This document shows, piece after piece, positions 1-12,240 of a stretch of DNA of 64,000 nucleotides. Origin of the DNA: Litomosoides sigmodontis (lineage: Eukaryota; Nematoda; Chromadorea; Rhabditida; Onchocercidae); NCBI GenBank assembly GCA_963070105.1, contig OY718807.1, positions 2,175,001 through 2,239,000 on the forward strand, in the 5' to 3' direction. The first letter of the stretch is position 1; the number at the start of each line of letters is the position of its first letter. A program made the position numbers and the translations under genes. Under the pieces are notes generated by a model. That model did not search any database. It saw nothing but the letters and a program-made list of their open reading frames with translations, and was not told the origin of the DNA.

Positions 1-1258
1 TCAATCAGTGTCCGGCAAGTATTCCACTATCAGCCTGCGAAAACATTTTAATAATTGAAGGTGAAGAAACTGCCGCTGAGGTCCTCAATTATTTCATCTT
101 TATTTTTCACTGGCAAAATATCTATTATTAATAGCAAAACTCACTCAGTTATTGTGATTCAGTTAAACTACTAAATTTCAAACAAATGATACGTGAATTT
201 ACGAATTCCAAGAAATGATACGTAAATGCATGAATTCCTGGAAATAATACGTGAATTTATGAATTCCGGGAAGTGATACGTGATGTGTAAAAAATTCCTA
301 ATAAACACAAAGTGTTCAGGGTGATGGTGGTGGTGCAGTTATGAAAGAGGAGAGAAATATTGCAATTTTAATTGGTGTTCTATCAGTTCGTGAAAATATT
401 GGAAGAGCTTACGTTAGTTTGCAAACAACAAATAGATCCTTTTTCTAATTACTGGAAAATTAATTTACAGTGCTGTCTTCTTTCATTTGAATTTTCGAAC
501 AAAATTTCAAAAGATTGTCAAAAAAAAATTTCACTCTGTTTCTTTCCTTTTTTCATTTAAAATTTTCCTTTTTCCCGCTCTATTTTATCATTCGAATTTT
601 CATACCTAATTGATCTTTTACTTTTTAATACAAATTCTTCCATTTTTTTTCTTCATTCTGAAGAAAAATAATTGTGATAAAAATAATACTTCTAAATTTT
701 ACATTTTATTAGTGAAATTTTCACAAATGCCCAAAGCGTCGTCCATCAAGCTGAAATTGCAAGAGGAATTTTCAGAAAAAATTTATGTTTGAGTCTCATG
801 ACTTCCTCTGTCACCACATCGGTATTTGCATGTATGAGACATTTTTTGAGAAGGATTACTGGAAGCATCCAGAGGAAGTGGTCATTATCACGGCTAACAC
901 TGGAAATAGCACATTTGACGAGGGTAGTTGTTTCATTTCAAAATTGAAATTTTCAGGCAAAAAAGAAAGATTTTAGATTAATTTCACATTTTCCTCTTTC
1001 TTTTTGAGTAAAAATTTGAACACTTAAATTACTAATACATTAATTAGATTTTGAGCAAAATTTTCCGAAATCATTTTTGCAAAATAATATGCAAATATTT
1101 TATTTCCAGCGGACTATGCATTAATCGATTCACTGAACAAGATATTTGAAACAGAAAAGACAGATAATTTTGGAATTTGTAAATTTCACCGTAATTTTTA
1201 CTATTTGTTATTAATTTGTTTATTTTGCACTTGGAAATTTCATCATTTAATTATTTGA
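1..1258 (+). CDS. 3' end of an unrecognised gene (partial)
   Basis: Four exons join in one frame: 1-80 (frame begins at base 3), 320-412, 776-923 and 1110-1258, ending in TGA at 1256-1258. Phases agree across all three introns (0, 0, then 1), and the acceptors are TTCAG or TTCCAG. The pieces read like real protein, for example LSACENILIIEGEE, RNIAILIGVLSVREN, EEVVIITANTGNSTF and YALIDSLNKIFETEK. The last 25 or so residues are hydrophobic and tyrosine/leucine-rich, so either the protein ends in a membrane-like tail or the true stop lies beyond a donor I did not choose (GTAAAT at about 1180). A polyadenylation signal follows. I do not recognise the family, and the 5' part lies outside the window. 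Confidence is good that this is coding and low for exact exon edges. Confidence 0.6.
184..298. repeat. 29-bp minisatellite, about four copies
   Basis: Units begin at 184, 213, 242 and 271, exactly 29 bp apart. Each contains ATGATACGT or a close variant and ends near GAATTCC. The fourth copy is degraded. The array sits inside the first intron of the partial gene (81-319). Confidence 0.85.
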
Positions 1259-1294
1259 AATGAAATTTGAAAATATTCATGTATGCAATGTATG

Positions 1295-1300
1295 AATAAA
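1295..1300 (+). terminator. polyadenylation signal AATAAA
   Basis: AATAAA followed directly by TAAATG lies about 37 bp after the TGA at 1256-1258 of the partial gene. This supports that stop as the end of the transcript. Confidence 0.5.
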
Positions 1301-1432
1301 TAAATGTCTGATAAATCGTTTTAACAAAAGTCAGCTATTGAATTTTTTTTCCTTGAATTATGTCTATCAAAATTTTTCACATATTGAGAAAAAGTGAAAC
1401 GTAAGGCCATCCGCATTCCGTCATTGCTTTAG

Positions 1433-1433
<1 letters not shown>

Positions 1434-1523
<90 letters not shown>
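1434..1523. repeat. (TC)n microsatellite, 90 bp
   Basis: Uninterrupted CT dinucleotides over about 45 units in the intergenic region. Many shorter TC/GA runs occur through the window. Confidence 0.95.
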
Positions 1524-1526
<3 letters not shown>

Positions 1527-2491
1527 ATTTTACATCAAAAGGTCAATTGTTGCACACTTCATTTCATTATCGGCAAAAAAATAACATTCAAATTAGACGG
1601 CTATTTTTCAATTTCCTCTTAAAGGTAACTTGAAACATGAGGTATCTCACTCTAGCTCTCTTCCTCTTTCTCTCCCTCTGTTCCCTACACTTTCATCATT
1701 CTCTCTTCCGACCATGTCTCGTCGTCATGGCGATATCTAAAATTCATGTCATTTATGGCGGTTTAAAAATTGGAAAAATTCATTTTTTTCCCAAAATTCC
1801 ATGAAATATTTCCTTTCCACCTCTCTTACCTTTCAATTAAGCCTAACGAAACTATTTAATTTGGATTTTCCAAACCTCTCTGTTGATTGATTGATTGATT
1901 GTTAGTGATGATTTTTCCACACGATGATCGATCGAATTACTTGATCATTTGCATTGATCAGTAACATTATTGTGAGAAGAACCTTGCATCACTGCTAACT
2001 AATTCAATAATTTAAGCGTTAAAATTAATTTTAATTGTCTAAATTAGCTATCAAATTCCCTAAGATCAATCCTTTCTTCAATTTGTGCATTTTTTTTTTG
2101 CATTAAATTGATATTTCGATCAGTTTTTGCGATATTATCACTCTTCGTATGCATTGTGTAGCTTGCTGTTTGCGGTATGATTACCTATCATTCTATAACT
2201 GACTATTTTCAAGCCATGCGACTACGTACGTTCATGAGTTTAAACGTACGTACTTTCATTCTGACGCAGTTTAAATGATCTTCCAAGTGAGTATTTCAGT
2301 TCGCAAAATTGTTGCGCAAGGCATGACGATGCATGTGAAGATTTAAAAAACTGTAAATGAATTTTGAAATCACTTCATTCATTGGCTACCCACTCGTCAT
2401 CATAGCAAATTCAGTTGGTTCATTTCAAATTAACTGCTTCATTGTATTTTACATTTCTGTTAGTGGAAAATTAAGGGAGCACTTCAACACT

Positions 2492-4665
2492 TTAATCAGT
2501 GCCGGCACTCGTCATCATATCGAATTCATTCGGATATGGTGGCGCATACTCATCGATTACAGCAAAATTACTTGGTAGCTTCACGATTGCTAGTGCATAT
2601 GGCTTATCGAATTTAATTCGAATCTGAAAAATGCCCTTTTCCTTCGACTTTAGGAGGTAAACAACAATTGGCGACAATTAGCTTCATTAGTAATTAGCAA
2701 AGCTAAATCATAAATGCAAAGAAAGAAACACGCGAAGCATTTTGCGTAGCAACTAGTAGAACACAAATTTAGTCCAACTCATCTAGATTGCATTTAATTT
2801 AAAATTTTAAAAAAACTAAAAAAACAGTTTTTTTTTTACATTTTTATAGCAATTAGCTAGAAGTAATTCGATTATTTTGATGCAAATCCATAACCATCCA
2901 ATATATTTGCAAATTTTCCACTCAAATGGAAAAGAAGCGCCAAAATTGCGTAATAATTTCACCGTGCCATTCCAATTGAAATCAATAATAGTTAATGCTT
3001 GAATGTAGAGAGGCAGTGATGAAAGGAAGAAAAAGAGAAAGCTATTGAGCGCTAATGTCCAATTAATTAATACATTCGTCAATGATGTAGTAAAAACTTT
3101 GTGAGTGAATTTATTCATTTAAATTTATTCATTTAATTTTCGTTTTAAATTGAGCTATGAAAAAAATCAACTAATGCATTATTGCTAGTTTAATTATTTC
3201 ATCCAAATTGGAAGTGCGAAAAACAAAACAACCAGAGAATAAATAAAACAAATAGTTTTGATGGAATTAGTTGTTGGAAAAACTTACAGACGGAAATGAT
3301 AAGCCAACAAATGATCCCGCAGAAAACCTGAATTCCCACCGCTGAGTCATCATCATCTCTTAGAAATTCAATAATGTGCGCCCACAGAAAGAATACAGCT
3401 ATCATTGCGCCAAATACCGGTATTAATAGATGTGCTACAATTTCACACTAACACATAAATATACTTGAAAATGAAATAAACTTAAATACTTGTTCACACG
3501 CATAGCGGTTTTACATAAATATGTGTATATTTGAAATTAAAATGAACTCAAATACTTGCAGATTTGCTTAAAAATTAATATATAAATTAGCTGAGCAATC
3601 TGAATAATACACTGTATTTTTACAGTAGCAATATACCGTATTAACGTACAGTAACTTTAGCAATTTTACGCTTTTACGTTATTACATTGTGCAACCAATA
3701 AATTGTATGAAATGATAATTGCATACTGCGTACATTCGTAGAATAAGAAAATAATTAGTCACGGCGAATAATTGCTTATTTTTGTAATTAGCATTCTAAC
3801 CAAATTACTGCAATTAATTCAGTAATCAATAATTTTTGTTGAATTAATAATCATTTATACTTTACCACATCCAAGTTTACTATTTGCAGAACCGAATCTT
3901 TCACGTATTCCAAGCGCCACACATATACTGTTAATACCAGGCTTTTCATAGTAATATTCATTCCTAAATTAATATTTTTACTTTTGAAAAAAAAATTTAC
4001 GAAAGATTTATATTACATTTGAAATTTTCAATATTTGCACATAAAGCGTAGTAAAATGCTTAAACATTATATTAAATTTTTATGCTAATTTATTAATTTG
4101 CATCTCTTATAAAGTGTGTGGAAAGAAAGAGAAAATGAAAATTATAATTCAAAAAATAACCGAGTATTTATCCAAGTGATACCGTTATTTAGCGATTTGT
4201 CAAAGTGATGTAGAACCTGAACGACTGTATCATTTCTTACCAGTTTTAAATTTTCCTAAAAATTATGATTTAGCACATTTGTTGGACCTATGATTGCACA
4301 CTGTTCACATATTCTTCATTGTACTTTAATATTACTTTAATTTTTTAAATTAATTTTCTACCACATTAAGTGCACGTGGCATGTCTCATAGTTTATCAAT
4401 TTCATCGAATTACATCACTTTTTTTTTTCTCACTGAACTATAACAAACGTATGAAAGAAGAAATACTGTCACGCAGGAGAAACGTAAAAACCAACGTGTA
4501 GCTCTAGCGCACACTTTTTATCTCCAGCGTACGCATCCTCAAATTCACTATCGGTCACTTCCCGACAGGTATGTACTGGCCAAAGTAGTAATGCAAACAT
4601 AATAATCATCGCTGAGAACATTTCCATTACATGTGGCACAAATAGAATGTGCATTTTGCCACTAA
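2492..4665 (-). CDS. multi-pass membrane protein, family not identified
   Basis: Five minus-strand exons join with matching phases: 4665-4473, 3963-3866, 3434-3288, 3096-2840 and 2623-2492 (TAA). They give about 275 residues. The first in-frame Met here is at 4654, but the TTTCAG acceptor at 4666-4671 shows either an upstream exon or a trans-splice site. A possible extra exon in phase ends at 4768 (reading YIRCALL). The protein has hydrophobic segments: one before PVHTC, an extracellular-like cysteine-containing loop (DKKC, INSICVAL, SKLGC), then LLIPVFGAMIAVFFLW, VFCGIICWLIISV, a leucine/phenylalanine-rich stretch, and ICKYIGWLWICIKIIELLL. The C-terminal tail is hydrophilic with DEYAPPYP. 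The layout resembles four- or five-span tetraspan or LAPTM-like membrane proteins, but no signature confirms it. A diverged duplication near 3445-3560 lies in intron 2. Confidence 0.65.
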
Positions 4666-4741
4666 CTGAAATTTGATAAACAAAGAAAAGTCTCCCTTTG
4701 GCTAGAAATTATTAGCCTAAAATCATATTACGGAATTCATT

Positions 4742-4978
4742 GGCAGGCGGTATTGTTCATCTGTTACTCAAAAGCGCGCAACGAATATAAAACACATTAG
4801 TAAAACGAATAAATGGCTTCCTTTTTATTAGTTTTAATTAATTTTAACCGAAAATTTAATTAATTTTTAGCAGGAGTGTTTTTTTTTAGTGTCGTGTGCA
4901 GATGCGGACATTATCGCCCGCTGATGATCTATTGTGGACAGATGCGGACAATACCGCCTGCTAATAATTCACACGGTA
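4742..4978. repeat. 40-bp direct repeat with a third, inverted copy
   Basis: Two direct copies start at 4899 and 4939, 40 bp apart, both opening with CAGATGCGGACA and closing in CCGC or CGCC. The reverse complement of 4742-4763 reads CAGATG...ACAATACCGCCTGCC, a third copy in the opposite orientation. The cluster is much less AT-rich than its surroundings and lies just upstream of the minus-strand membrane gene, so it may include promoter elements (inference). Confidence 0.6.
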
Positions 4979-5305
4979 AGATTGTAATTATTACATTCAT
5001 ATATATGAGTGACTTCCTTTTCTTCATTCGAAATTTTTTTCTTTTCAAATAATCAAGAAAGAAATTATTCATGAAAACTGTTCATAATTTTTCTTTTAAA
5101 ACTTATTCATATGACTTTTATAACTCTCTTCACTCACATTAGCATAATTCAAATTAAATTGTATTACTGAAATGGAAGGTAAATAATTTATGAATTCCAC
5201 AAAGCATTTTAAGAGTCTGTAGTGCTTGAAAATTATTCATTCGCTCAATTTTTTTCAAAAAATTCAAATGATAAATGAATGGAATTTTTTTTAATAAAAA
5301 AAATG

Positions 5306-5381
5306 ATAAAAGAGAGATAAAAATAATTAATTAAATAAACAATATAAAAGAGAGATAAAAATAATTAATTAAATAAACAAT
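5306..5381. repeat. 38-bp perfect tandem duplication
   Basis: Copies at 5306-5343 and 5344-5381 are essentially identical, each starting ATAAAAGAGAGATAAAAAT and ending in AAACAAT. The perfection suggests a recent duplication. Confidence 0.8.
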
Positions 5382-5582
5382 ATAACAAGTATTTCAACAC
5401 CCTATAATCTTCGAAAATTATTTCATTCATCTAAATTTTTTTTCCAAAAAATATGAATCATACATCTTTCATTCATCAATTGATCACTTCCTTTCATCCT
5501 CTTTTTCATTTTAACAAAAAATTTGGAAGTATAAAAGAACAATAGAAATGATGAAGAGAATCACTAACAAATCGATGTGCTA

Positions 5583-6994
5583 CTAAAGCTTTCCATCCAC
5601 GCATTGCTCGGCAATGCTCTCATTACAGTGCTCTTTAGCAAACTGAAAAAAAAAATGAAAAAATTTGCATTTATCTATAACAAATGCTTTTGTTTTTCAA
5701 AAAAAAAATATGTTAAAAAAATTTAATATTTCAATTAATTTATGAAGAGTTTTTTGAATGAATAGCATTTGCATATCAAAAAATTTTCAATACGGAAATT
5801 GTTGCAGGCGAAAAGTTAATTTTCACTCATTGAATTAATAATTGCACTAGCGCAGCGTTGCATTCTTTGTGTATTTTTTTTCCACAAATTTTCAATTTCA
5901 CTCCCTTAAATATATTGGTGTGTGATGTGCGAGAATTTGTATTCCAATTCTTTCCAATTATCTGAAATGTTTTTCAGGATGGTGCAAATTTGAATTTGAT
6001 TTATGACACAAGTTTATTTTAAATTGCAAAAAAGTGATAACTTACGTGTAAAATGCAATGAAGTAAATTTAGACATGTAGCGCATCTAAATTTTGTTGTT
6101 CATTTATTTATTTTTTTAATCAAAATAAGGTAACAAATTGTTGTTGTTTAAAAATTTTTTTCCAATGTTTGATTATTACTGGAAACTATTGTTAGCACTT
6201 GTGAATTATTTAATTTTTGTATTTGAATCAAAATTCTCATATGAAATTGTGGAGGAAAAAAATCAATGATTTAATGAAGGAATAATTAAAGAGAACAGAA
6301 TTGGAGCAAAAAAAAAAGGCAAATGCAAATGAATGAAAAACTCAACTAGAGAAAATTTCAGATTGTTTAATTTTTTTTTCGCTAAATTTAGATAGTCACA
6401 TATCATTTGTGGAAGGTAATTTTTCGTTTTGTACACCAATTTTACTCCTTTAAAAGACATGTTTTAAAAGTTATTTTATCATCCCTCAACACTTGTAAAA
6501 TTAACATGACTCTTTCTCTCTCTCTCTCTGTCCCTCTGCTTCTTCTCTTCTTCATATGTCATCGTTTTCAAAAATGATGAAAATGAAATGTTAAACGAAC
6601 AAACAAACAATATCATGTCGAAATTTTTGTTACTTCAAATTAGTTGAGGCAAAAATTCTCTTTCGAATCAATTAATTTCAATGAAATTCCACATACAACT
6701 GAAAAATCTATGAAAACAAACAAAATTTTACATTTAATTTTTTTTAGGCAAATAATAAATAAGTGACATCCATTCCTAACTTCAAAATTGTCAATTTCGT
6801 TTCAATTTTCAAACTCTTAAAGTGCAAAAGCAAAAAATACAAAAAAAAGTGAAAAATGAAAATTTGTGATACAATTAGGGCAGTGTGTTAGAATCATTTT
6901 TCAAAAATTTATCCTTTCAAAATACTATACTTACATTTAATCTATTACTAATTAATGGTAATGTTTTTTGCCAAGGAGAAACGAGCGATTCCAT
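5583..6994 (-). CDS. possible small minus-strand gene, cysteine-rich (tentative)
   Basis: Three minus-strand segments with good splice sites share one frame: 6085-6046 (donor GTAAGT), 5961-5848 (acceptor TTTCAG, weak donor GTGCAA) and 5642-5583 (poly-T plus CAG acceptor, stop TAG). Joined they give a short cysteine-rich tail (CATCLNLLHC, KICGKKIHKEC, EHCNESIAEQC), vaguely like a secreted cysteine-rich domain. A possible first exon at 6994-6935 starts with ATG and ends at a strong GTAAGTATA donor. It joins 6085-6046 in a different phase and would then end at a TAA inside 5961-5848, so the two models conflict. Other frames of the last exon are also open. The segments are short enough that chance is a real alternative. 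Confidence 0.25.
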
Positions 6995-7040
6995 TTTAGC
7001 ATTATTTTTTTTTCTTTCTAAATTATAATCGTCATCTTAC

Positions 7041-7148
7041 GTCATCATCATCATCATCATCGCCATTCGTCATCTTTATCATCCTCATTCCTCACCACCA
7101 TCATTGTCATTCGTCATCATCATCACCATCATCATAATCATCATCATT
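7041..7148. repeat. interrupted (TCA)n trinucleotide tract
   Basis: Runs of CATCAT interrupted by CCATTCG, TTTATCATC and similar, about 105 bp long. Confidence 0.8.
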
Positions 7149-7265
7149 ACGATAATTAAGGAAATAAAGAAAGCAAAAAGTTATGTTAGTTGAAATGTCT
7201 CAATTTTATTTCACAATTACCTCCGCGTTTTTTTGCCCAAAATAGAAATTATTTGCATTTCTCAA

Positions 7266-7322
7266 CAATCAATCAATCAATCAATCAGCCAATCAATCAA
7301 TCAGTCAATCAATCAATCAATC
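7266..7322. repeat. (AATC)n tetranucleotide repeat
   Basis: About 14 units with two imperfect units (AGCC, AGTC). An open frame reading SINQSINQ across it is a repeat artefact. Confidence 0.9.
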
Positions 7323-9755
7323 GTCAATACCAAAATTAAGCACATGGCGATATCAATCAAATGTTTTTCAAAAAAAAAACAGAAAGAAATGTTTTTAAAT
7401 GTTTCTTCTCCTTCTTACACTCAAAATAGCAACATACCATAGTTGGTGATTACCTTTAATTATTCCAAACAACTTAACATCGAACGATCGCCAAGGCTGT
7501 TTTTTTTTCTTTTGCTTACATTTAACATTTTACCTGTAATGATCGATGAGGACGAACATAAGTAATTTTCGTTTTAGAAAAAAGAAAGAATATAAAATGC
7601 AAAAATTTAATCATTTGGCATTTAATTTTATTGAAAGAGTAATTAGTTTGTTGCATTTGATGAAAAATAAACAAAATTAAAGATTTACAAATTGCAAAAT
7701 TAAAGATTTACAAATTATTACTATTAATTATTATTATTTTTTTTTACAAAAAAGTGTTGTTTTCATAATAGTTTCGAATGTCTGTTTTTTTTGTTTGTGA
7801 ATGTATTCATAATGTTATTTAAAATTTAATGTAATTTAATGGAAAAGCAAGTTGTTCTTTTGTCATCGAAAGAAATACAAGTATTAAATTAAAATATTAA
7901 AATCCAAAAAAGACCCTTGTCTTCTTGTTGTCTTAACAATCCGTGTTTTTTTTTTTGAAGATGAAGAAGATGTTGATATTCAATATTTAACTTGCACTTA
8001 ATATTTTTGCTCTTTTTTTGCGCTTCATAAAATGACATCACTAATTCAACTATTTGAACATTTATGTTTTCCCTTCTTTTTTAATTCGTCCTCAAATTCA
8101 ACTATCATCACTTCTCATTTCTAAGTCCATACATGGATATACATACGTAGGCATATTTGCATATGCGTTGTGTTCTTTATTTTTCCCATTTTACCTAAAA
8201 GAAATTAAAATTTAATTAAAATGCTGAATTTTCATTGTGAGTGGGGAAAAAAAGTTGTTATTGTTACGATTTCTGTGAGCGTTTCTTGTTGATTATTTCA
8301 ATCGATCACATCGGTTCCTCCTTGTTACCTCTGAGAAAGAAATTTGAAATGGACGAGCAACGAAAACAAAAAACGAACGAATTGAACTTAAAATTGAATT
8401 GAACTTATTCTTTCATGGCTCAAATGTCATAGCATAGCTGCTAGTGCTCTCACAGACATTTCATAATTTTATTGAATTTTAGGTACCACTATTAATCAAT
8501 TACAATCTATTGCTGGTTATTAGTTCAACAACAATACGCAAATAATATTCTTGTTTAATTTCACATTTTTAATTACAAGAGTGGAAAAAAATGCGAATAA
8601 AGAATTTAAATTTTGAAAAAAAAAAGTTGTGCAGCAAAAGAAAAAAGCTACAAAGTTAATAAAGTTAGTTGTACGAAATTCATTCGCACAGATAAATTAA
8701 ATTTAAAAATGAATTTTACGATGAAAATTAGAAATATTTTAGCTATCTTATTTTGAATATTTTTACGCGAATGCTTACTATTTCAGATTTGAACGAAAAT
8801 TTTCTTCCTTTTTTTTTGACAAATTGATTTTCGATACGTACTCTTGAAAACAGTAGAAAATTTTTCACCCCATCCTCCTTCTTTTTTTTGTCACAAAAAA
8901 AATTCAACTTTATGGGCCAATGACATTAATAAATAATTCTGTCATTTTAGTGCATCAAAAAGTATTTTGAAATGAAACAGTTGAATAAATTTAACTACCA
9001 TAGTCTTCCAGGCTAACAGCCATTCCGAATATTTTCGTTATATCATTTTTACTTCTTTCTCTCTCTCAATCTCTCTCAAACACTAGCTGTTTTTGCAATC
9101 GCTCTTTCACTTCATTTTGAAATTGTCTTAGCCCTAGCATTGAAATGATAGTCGACAGTGATAATTTATAAATTTGATGAGAAATAAAGATTGCTGTCCA
9201 TCATTAAATAAGTGATTATTTATGAAATTTTAAATTAATCACTTTTCTTCAATCTTAATTCTTTTTGTGTCTTTCTTTCATGCTTCGTCCTTGCTATTTA
9301 AAAAAAAAAAAAAAAAAAGGAAAACTGCATTAATGACAACAGTTGAAAAATAAGTGCGAAGGGAAGGAAGCGAAGAAAAAAACAAAAAAAAGCAAAAATT
9401 CTGGTAGGATTTAGTGAAAAGTGGAGATGATAGTGGAAAATCAAGGAACATTCCCAATTTCTTCCTGATTATTTTGCACTTTTTGTTTATAGCAAGGACG
9501 CTACATTCCCTTTTTTTCCTGCTTTTCAAATTACGAAAACAACGTTTGATGAAAACATGAAATGAACAAAGCGCTTGAATTTAAATTTCCATATGCGACA
9601 ATGTCATTGTTATTGAAATATCCTTTATTTGCTCTTTTTTTTCATTTTTCATTCAAATGTACGTTTATTTGAACTTAAATTAGATAATTTTAAAATACTA
9701 TCCATTAGTTCATTCAATAAGAATTACTTACATTATTGGAAAAAAAATGTTTTTA

Positions 9756-10520
<765 letters not shown>

Positions 10521-10859
10521 ATATTAGCTCAATTTTTTTCATAGATTAATTACACTGCAATAAAACAAATGTCCTGTTTGACGATTGGTATTTAAGGAGG
10601 AATTATTAGAGAATTATGAACTGGCAACCTCCTCTCTCCAACAAAAACATTCCATTTATTCTTTCATTTCTACTTTTCATATTTAAAATTTTAATTTCAG
10701 ATGAGAATTTCCAATAAGGCTATGTGTACGCATACATATACCTTTTGTCCTTCTTCCTTGATCATCAAGTTCGCATAAATTGCTGAAATTTTGTGATAGA
10801 TAAATGTTGACTTTTGAAATGAACATATTTTCAGCGATAAAAATAATTTTAAGACAATC

Positions 10860-11102
10860 TTTTAATTTATTTGTAATTTAGCGAAAAGAGCAAATTTGAT
10901 ATTAATTTTTAATTCGTTTCTGATTTAGTGCAAAAAAATTAACAAATTTGAATTCATTTCCAATTTAGTGAAAAAAATTTAAGACTAACTTTTAATTCGT
11001 TTACAATTTGGTGTGAAAAAATTAAGGTAAGCTTTTAATTTCTTCGTAAATCGGTGAAAAAAAAACAAATTTAGCATTAACTTTTATTTCATTTCCAATT
11101 AA
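10860..11102. repeat. decayed minisatellite, six copies of about 44 bp
   Basis: Copies start near 10860, 10906, 10947, 10989, 11032 and 11081. The shared core is TTTTAATTCGTTT, then ATTTAGTG, then an A-run; later copies change to GGTG or CGGTG. Spacing is 41-49 bp. Divergence indicates an old array. Confidence 0.65.
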
Positions 11103-11388
11103 ACACGTCTCTTTTAGATATTTCGGAGGCGCAAAAATCTCAAACACATTTGAATGAGTGCTTTGTAAAAGACTGTCATCTAAAATTTTGTCAGTTAAGA
11201 GATTTATGAGGATGTCTACGACAAATTTGCTTATTTATTTCGAATTTATTAAGTAACATTTTACCGTTTAATTTCATCGGAAATTTTGCTAACAACTGAC
11301 TTCACTTCATATCTGATAAATTGTTCGTTTGTATTGAATTTCGAAATGGTTGCAATCTTTGATGCTCAACTGGCCAATCAAGGACAAC

Positions 11389-11390
<2 letters not shown>

Positions 11391-11431
<41 letters not shown>
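11391..11431. repeat. (GA)n microsatellite
   Basis: About 20 GA units. An open frame through it reading Arg-Glu repeats is an artefact. Confidence 0.95.
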
Positions 11432-11436
<5 letters not shown>

Positions 11437-11939
11437 GTCTTCATCAGTTAGTAGAAGTGATTCATTCATTTGCATTTCGCTTCTCCATTATCCGCTCTCC
11501 GAAATATCACTTCTTATCAAGTCAAATTAACTCCTTGCTGTTAATTAAGCTCTGTTTTGTAGCACAAATCATTGCTGTAAAATTTAAAGTGCTAAAATTT
11601 CCAAACATATATTTATGATATTTCCTATTTGGATTTATTCTAATTTTTGCAAATCAAATTTTAAATTTCGTTTCATTTTTGTTAAAATTAATAATGAGTG
11701 TAACAATCGCTATGAATTTTACGCGGCCCGTCCTTTCTTCCTTTAAAACAAAAGAGTTACTTTTCATTTTTCACTTCAAGTACTGAAAGTTCGCTTTTCT
11801 TCTCTTCGAAAATATGTAAAATTTTAAATGAATGAAAGTTTTATGCTTTCCTTCTTTTTCTCTCAAAACAGAAAGTGTAAAATAGCAAATTAACAACGGC
11901 AGAAAGGTCTTAATTTTTTAACGAGCAAAATGCTATGAT

Positions 11940-11944
<5 letters not shown>

Positions 11945-11972
<28 letters not shown>
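11945..11972. repeat. (GA)n microsatellite
   Basis: About 14 GA units. Confidence 0.9.
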
Positions 11973-11975
<3 letters not shown>

Positions 11976-12190
11976 TTAGGGAATAAAAAAAGAAGAAAGA
12001 ATGAGAAAAAAGACGACAAAGGAAGAGTGCGTAGGATGAAGAGACATTTACCATCTAATTGATAGTAAATCAAATAAGGTAGTTTGAAATGTGAAGGTAT
12101 GTATAATCTGTCTATCAAGTGAAATGCTATCGACGATTTTAATTAACCGAACAAAAGATAAATGAAACGTGTCACTAGTAACATTACAAT

Positions 12191-12240
12191 GAGAGAGAGA
12201 AAGAGAACGAGAGAGAGAGAGATAGAGAATGAGAGAAAGG
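12191..12240. repeat. interrupted (GA)n tract
   Basis: GA-rich run with AAGAGAACG and GATAGAGAAT interruptions. Confidence 0.85.

Larger units (their letters stand above)
1259..2491. other. intergenic region between convergent genes
   Basis: Contains the polyadenylation signal of the left gene, a TC microsatellite (1434-1523), a short TTGA run near 1882-1900 and a palindromic pair of ACGTACG and CGTACGT near 2223-2252. I see no convincing coding exon on either strand. The genes on both sides point toward this interval. Confidence 0.5.
6995..9756. other. intergenic, AT-rich, no gene seen
   Basis: Contains TCA and AATC simple repeats (7041-7148, 7266-7322), a 22-bp tandem duplication near 7672-7715 and long A/T runs. 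Short open frames here are low-complexity. No convincing exons. Confidence 0.45.

Noticed and set aside
7233..7442. Frame rich in SINQ repeats
   Set aside because: Translation of the AATC repeat.
11286..11618. 110-residue frame with Arg-Glu repeats
   Set aside because: Translation of the GA microsatellite with ordinary AT-rich flanks.
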